Assembly (NCBI GenBank): GCA_964515805.1
Contig: CAZEUZ010000035.1
Coordinates: 1 to 9,180 of the forward strand
From: CAZEUZ01 sp964515805
Lineage (GTDB): Bacteria > Pseudomonadota > Gammaproteobacteria > Pseudomonadales > Cellvibrionaceae
Length of the DNA: 9,180 nt
Reading direction: 5' to 3'
Below the pieces are notes generated by a model. It had not been told where the DNA came from and made no database searches. It saw only the letters and a program-made list of their open reading frames with translations. This document shows, piece by piece, positions 6,940-9,180 of this stretch. The position numbers and the translations under genes were made by a program. The stretch's first letter is position 1; each line of letters starts with the position of its first letter.

Positions 6940-8980
6940 ACAAACCGCTCAATATCTTTTTCAGCTTAATGATTATCTTACGGCCTTCACCGGTCTTTAC
7001 TCCATTAATGCCGGGGTTAAAACGCCACTGTTGGTACATTGTTAGAAACTGCAATGAAAGCTGACGATACGAAGCATTTCCACTCTGAATGAGTCGTTTT
7101 CGTTCACTGATAGATAAGTGATGAATATCACTCAATACAGATGAGCTATCACCCAGGCGATTAAGCAATATCTTGTCGAATTTATTCATCAACCGCTGAT
7201 GAATGGGCGCTCGTTGGTGAATTCGAGAAAAAAGCTGTCTAATCCAATGGGATTTAAACACACAGATCATCATAGCAATAGTCAACAGTAAGGGATAAAA
7301 CCATAGCCGCCATATTTCACCGATACGATCCATAAAACTGATGCGCGCAGCACTGTCGTAACCCAGCACGTTTTGATCCCAGAAATGAGAGATGGCCTGT
7401 AACCGCTGTTGCAAGCCGATGAATAGAGCATTATTCAATGCATTCTCTACAAGGTTTCGAGTCGGCGCGATTAAACTATCCATGCCTTGAGAAATCCGAA
7501 TATCGCTGACCGCAGCCGTGGGATCGACTCGATGCCATTTATTGCCGTAGTAAAGCTCTACCCAAGCGTGGGCCTCTTTTTGCTGTATCTCCCAAAATCC
7601 TCCATGTGAATTGAAGGAACCGCCAAGATAACCGTTGACGATTCTAGAAGGGATGCCTTGCATACGCGCCATAACCGCCAGTGCACTGGCGTAATGTCCG
7701 CAAAAACCCTGTTTGCTCTCAAATAAAAATTGATCCATTTGAGACGTTGAAGTCAGCAGTGACGGTTGCCAAGTGTAGATAAAACCCTGTGAAAAATAAT
7801 CCAAGATATTTTGGATAAAATACGCGTCGGAAACGGTAGCGCCTGAAGATAAGAAACGTAGCGATTTAGCAAGCTCACGCGTTCTCGGATTGATTTCCTC
7901 AGGTAACTGCAAAAGCTGTTGATACTCCATGTCTTCAATAGGGTTGGCTTGATAAGCACGGTAAGACGTTTTAGCTTCGTAGATAAAGCGATTGTTTTTG
8001 CCGGCAAGTTCACCTTTTTGCAGTCTGACAGTAGCGTCTGACCGCCATTGACCGATACCCAGGTCTTCTATTGGCCGATTGAGAATAGCGAGCCAACCGG
8101 AAGTTGTTTTGTCCATGTAGAGCCGGTAACGCCTTATATCTTTGTGGCCAGCTATGTTTGTTGAACGCAGTGGCTCATTCGTTCCCTCTGATTGATGCCA
8201 AGTGGCGCCGTCGTAACGGTCCATCGTCAGTACCCGCCAGTAGAGTTCCTGCATCGACGGTTGTGCAATCGAATCGGTTATCAATTCACCGCTATCATCA
8301 AGAAAATTGACTCTAAATGCCCGCTCATTGGACTCGGCCAACTGTGCAATAGAGCCCGGCGACATGCTCTCACTTAGGCCTGTTTTGGCACTGTTGCCGG
8401 GGTTGGGCATGGCCCATAAAGGCGGTAAACGTGGAAAAATTAAAAACAGTATCAGCATAACAGGCAGGCAAATCAACAGTTGCAATGCGCTAAACCTCAG
8501 TGTTCGCAAAAAATTGTACCGGCGATTAGTTTGCCGATTACTCTGATCGACAATCGCCAAATTATTTAATGTGAATAAAAAAACCAAAAACGCCAGACAT
8601 GCTTGCAATATTTCCTGATTTAACAGCAGCGGCGTCATGCCGACAAAAATCATTAAGTACAAAAGTGACCGTATGTCTTTCCTATCTTGCACTTCGAAAA
8701 ACTTGAGAAATACCCCCAACACGGCCAAATGAATAAAGCCATTGACAGAAAAACTGAGTAGCCCGCTAATTTGCATAAAGGCGAGCGATAGCAATGCGCA
8801 ACCAAGTTTTACTGGGCCGTTGGGGGATTTTGTCGATAGCACCAGCAGCCACTTGATACTGAATATCGCCGCTAGCAAACCCGTTAAGCTGACGGGAACA
8901 ACCGTTAGCAATGCAATCCAAAAAAGCGCCAGCGTATAAGATAAATAGTGATACTGTTTAAGATAAGTATAGGTGCGCAA
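6923..8980 (-). CDS. tgpA: TgpA-type membrane protein with periplasmic transglutaminase-like domain (DUF3488/DUF4129)
   Basis: The 685-residue protein starts with about seven hydrophobic segments (roughly 13-30, 33-49, 59-75, 78-95, 104-121, 123-143 and 163-183). The marker blocks FLKFFEVQDRKD and FPRLPPLWAMP are typical of TgpA. A large extracytoplasmic region contains the transglutaminase-like core with catalytic C427 (QGFCGHYAS), H471 (EAHAWVELYY) and D486 (WHRVDPTAAV). The 'WDQNVLGYD' block, one more membrane segment (about 560-577) and a DUF4129-like cytoplasmic tail follow. The length is close to the 668 residues of P. aeruginosa TgpA. The triad is intact, so the protein is probably active, but its substrate is unknown. 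The best start is TTG (complement of 8978-8980). An in-frame stop lies four codons upstream and there is no nearby ATG. No Shine-Dalgarno sequence is visible. The usual moxR/DUF58 partners are not immediately upstream. Confidence 0.88.
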   Translation of the reverse strand: MRTYTYLKQYHYLSYTLALFWIALLTVVPVSLTGLLAAIFSIKWLLVLSTKSPNGPVKLGCALLSLAFMQISGLLSFSVNGFIHLAVLGVFLKFFEVQDRKDIRSLLYLMIFVGMTPLLLNQEILQACLAFLVFLFTLNNLAIVDQSNRQTNRRYNFLRTLRFSALQLLICLPVMLILFLIFPRLPPLWAMPNPGNSAKTGLSESMSPGSIAQLAESNERAFRVNFLDDSGELITDSIAQPSMQELYWRVLTMDRYDGATWHQSEGTNEPLRSTNIAGHKDIRRYRLYMDKTTSGWLAILNRPIEDLGIGQWRSDATVRLQKGELAGKNNRFIYEAKTSYRAYQANPIEDMEYQQLLQLPEEINPRTRELAKSLRFLSSGATVSDAYFIQNILDYFSQGFIYTWQPSLLTSTSQMDQFLFESKQGFCGHYASALAVMARMQGIPSRIVNGYLGGSFNSHGGFWEIQQKEAHAWVELYYGNKWHRVDPTAAVSDIRISQGMDSLIAPTRNLVENALNNALFIGLQQRLQAISHFWDQNVLGYDSAARISFMDRIGEIWRLWFYPLLLTIAMMICVFKSHWIRQLFSRIHQRAPIHQRLMNKFDKILLNRLGDSSSVLSDIHHLSISERKRLIQSGNASYRQLSLQFLTMYQQWRFNPGINGVKTGEGRKIIIKLKKILSGLSKLKQ
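7676..7691. repeat. 16-bp perfect palindrome in tgpA
   Basis: CGCCAGTGCACTGGCG is its own reverse complement. It encodes part of ASALAV, a few residues after catalytic C427. No function is known. Confidence 0.6.
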
Positions 8981-8982
8981 AG

Positions 8983-9014
8983 GTACGGTTTAAGTGGTTT
9001 GTTTTAAACGGTAC
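8983..9014. promoter_or_regulatory. Imperfect dyad overlapping the putative tgpA promoter (candidate operator)
   Basis: GTACGGTTTAA (8983-8993) and TTAAACGGTAC (9004-9014) pair at 10 of 11 positions around a 10-base spacer. Each arm has a near-identical GTAC-GTTTAA core, with a single G-G mismatch. The dyad covers the putative -10 box (9003-9008) and transcription start, and ends just before the TTG start. That position suits a repressor-binding site, but no regulator gene is visible and binding is inferred. Confidence 0.4.
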
Positions 9015-9031
9015 ATCGATTTTATTGTCTA
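9003..9031 (-). promoter_or_regulatory. Candidate sigma-70 promoter for tgpA
   Basis: On the minus strand TAGACA (9031-9026) is followed after 17 bases by TTTAAA (9008-9003). These match the -35 consensus at five of six positions and the -10 at four. Transcription would begin near 8996, leaving a short leader of about 16 bases before the TTG start. The terminator just upstream isolates this promoter from the right-hand gene. Confidence 0.4.
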
Positions 9032-9035
9032 CTAG

Positions 9036-9067
9036 AAAAAAGCCTTCTCTGCTAAGAGAAGGCTTTT
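9036..9067 (-). terminator. Strong Rho-independent terminator for the right-hand gene
   Basis: A perfect 13-bp stem (AAAAGCCTTCTCT 9038-9050, AGAGAAGGCTTTT 9055-9067) closes a 4-base loop. On the minus strand the stem ends in a run of six T (9041-9036), so it best serves the partial gene whose stop lies 20 bases before it. On the plus strand four T follow the G/C part of the stem, so weak bidirectional action is possible. Confidence 0.9.
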
Positions 9068-9087
9068 AGGGATAACTTATAAGATAG

Positions 9088-9180
9088 TTATAACACCCCG
9101 TTCGTTACGTTATTGAACAGGCCTTCATTACCATCTCTTATTGCTTCTAAATTACTTACCACTGCTGCTGCGTCTAGAGC
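9088..9180 (-). CDS. 3' end of an unidentified gene (partial)
   Basis: The minus strand is open from the right edge for 30 codons and ends in TAA (complement of 9088-9090). The peptide begins ALDAAAVVSNLEAIRDGNE and ends in TNGVL. The other two minus-strand frames hit stops within a few codons. The intrinsic terminator 20 bases downstream, with its T-run on this strand, supports a real gene end. I do not recognise the family; the tail is small-residue-rich and polar, without membrane character. A competing plus-strand open frame exists over the same bases but has no supporting signals. Confidence 0.6.
   Translation of the reverse strand, partial: ALDAAAVVSNLEAIRDGNEGLFNNVTNGVL

Noticed and set aside
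6929..6968. Direct repeat TTTCAGCTTA, 30 bases apart, at the yciK/tgpA junction
   Set aside because: It encodes two K-L-K turns at the tgpA C-terminus; it is only 10 bases and has no further copies nearby, so it is not a mobile-element scar.
7753..8546. Open frames of 60-90 codons on both strands within tgpA
   Set aside because: They lack ribosome sites and family resemblance and lie wholly inside a well-supported gene.

Overview
The window looks like an ordinary chromosomal stretch from a gammaproteobacterium, probably of the Pseudomonadales/Cellvibrionales kind. The main clue is a tightly packed block of MTA/SAH deaminase, ubiG, mupP and yciK. As far as I recall, this order matches the Pseudomonas aeruginosa PA3170-PA3173 neighbourhood. 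The base composition is moderate in GC. I see no mobile element, phage gene, tRNA, rRNA or CRISPR array, and no stretch over 300 bases lacks a gene.

Layout: (1) 1-899 holds the 3' end of a carboxyltransferase-type gene, probably pxpC, facing a secreted DUF3108 protein on the minus strand. (2) 976-3187 holds an ABC exporter half-transporter and an overlapping small DUF3429 membrane protein, divergent from the DUF3108 gene. (3) 3188-3397 is intergenic, with a small dyad and a plausible promoter. (4) 3398-6939 is a four-gene plus-strand operon: mtaD and ubiG overlap by 11 bases, a 53-base gap leads to mupP, and mupP and yciK share an ATGA overlap. (5) 6923-8980, minus strand, is a tgpA-type membrane transglutaminase that overlaps the end of yciK tail to tail. 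(6) 8981-9180 holds a dyad and promoter-like boxes in front of tgpA, a strong intrinsic terminator, and the 3' end of an unidentified minus-strand gene running off the edge.

How the genes may work together: UbiG, a ubiquinone-pathway O-methyltransferase, releases S-adenosylhomocysteine. The deaminase encoded just upstream can remove that kind of thioether nucleoside, so the overlap makes biochemical sense, although the coupling is inferred. MupP belongs to peptidoglycan recycling (MurNAc-6-phosphate to MurNAc). YciK is an SDR of unknown substrate.

I found no clear novel multi-gene system. The points most worth a second look are the tgpA gene that appears to stand without its usual AAA+/DUF58 partners, the dyad over its putative promoter, and several unusually long perfect palindromes and hairpins inside coding sequence, three of them around or near catalytic codons.
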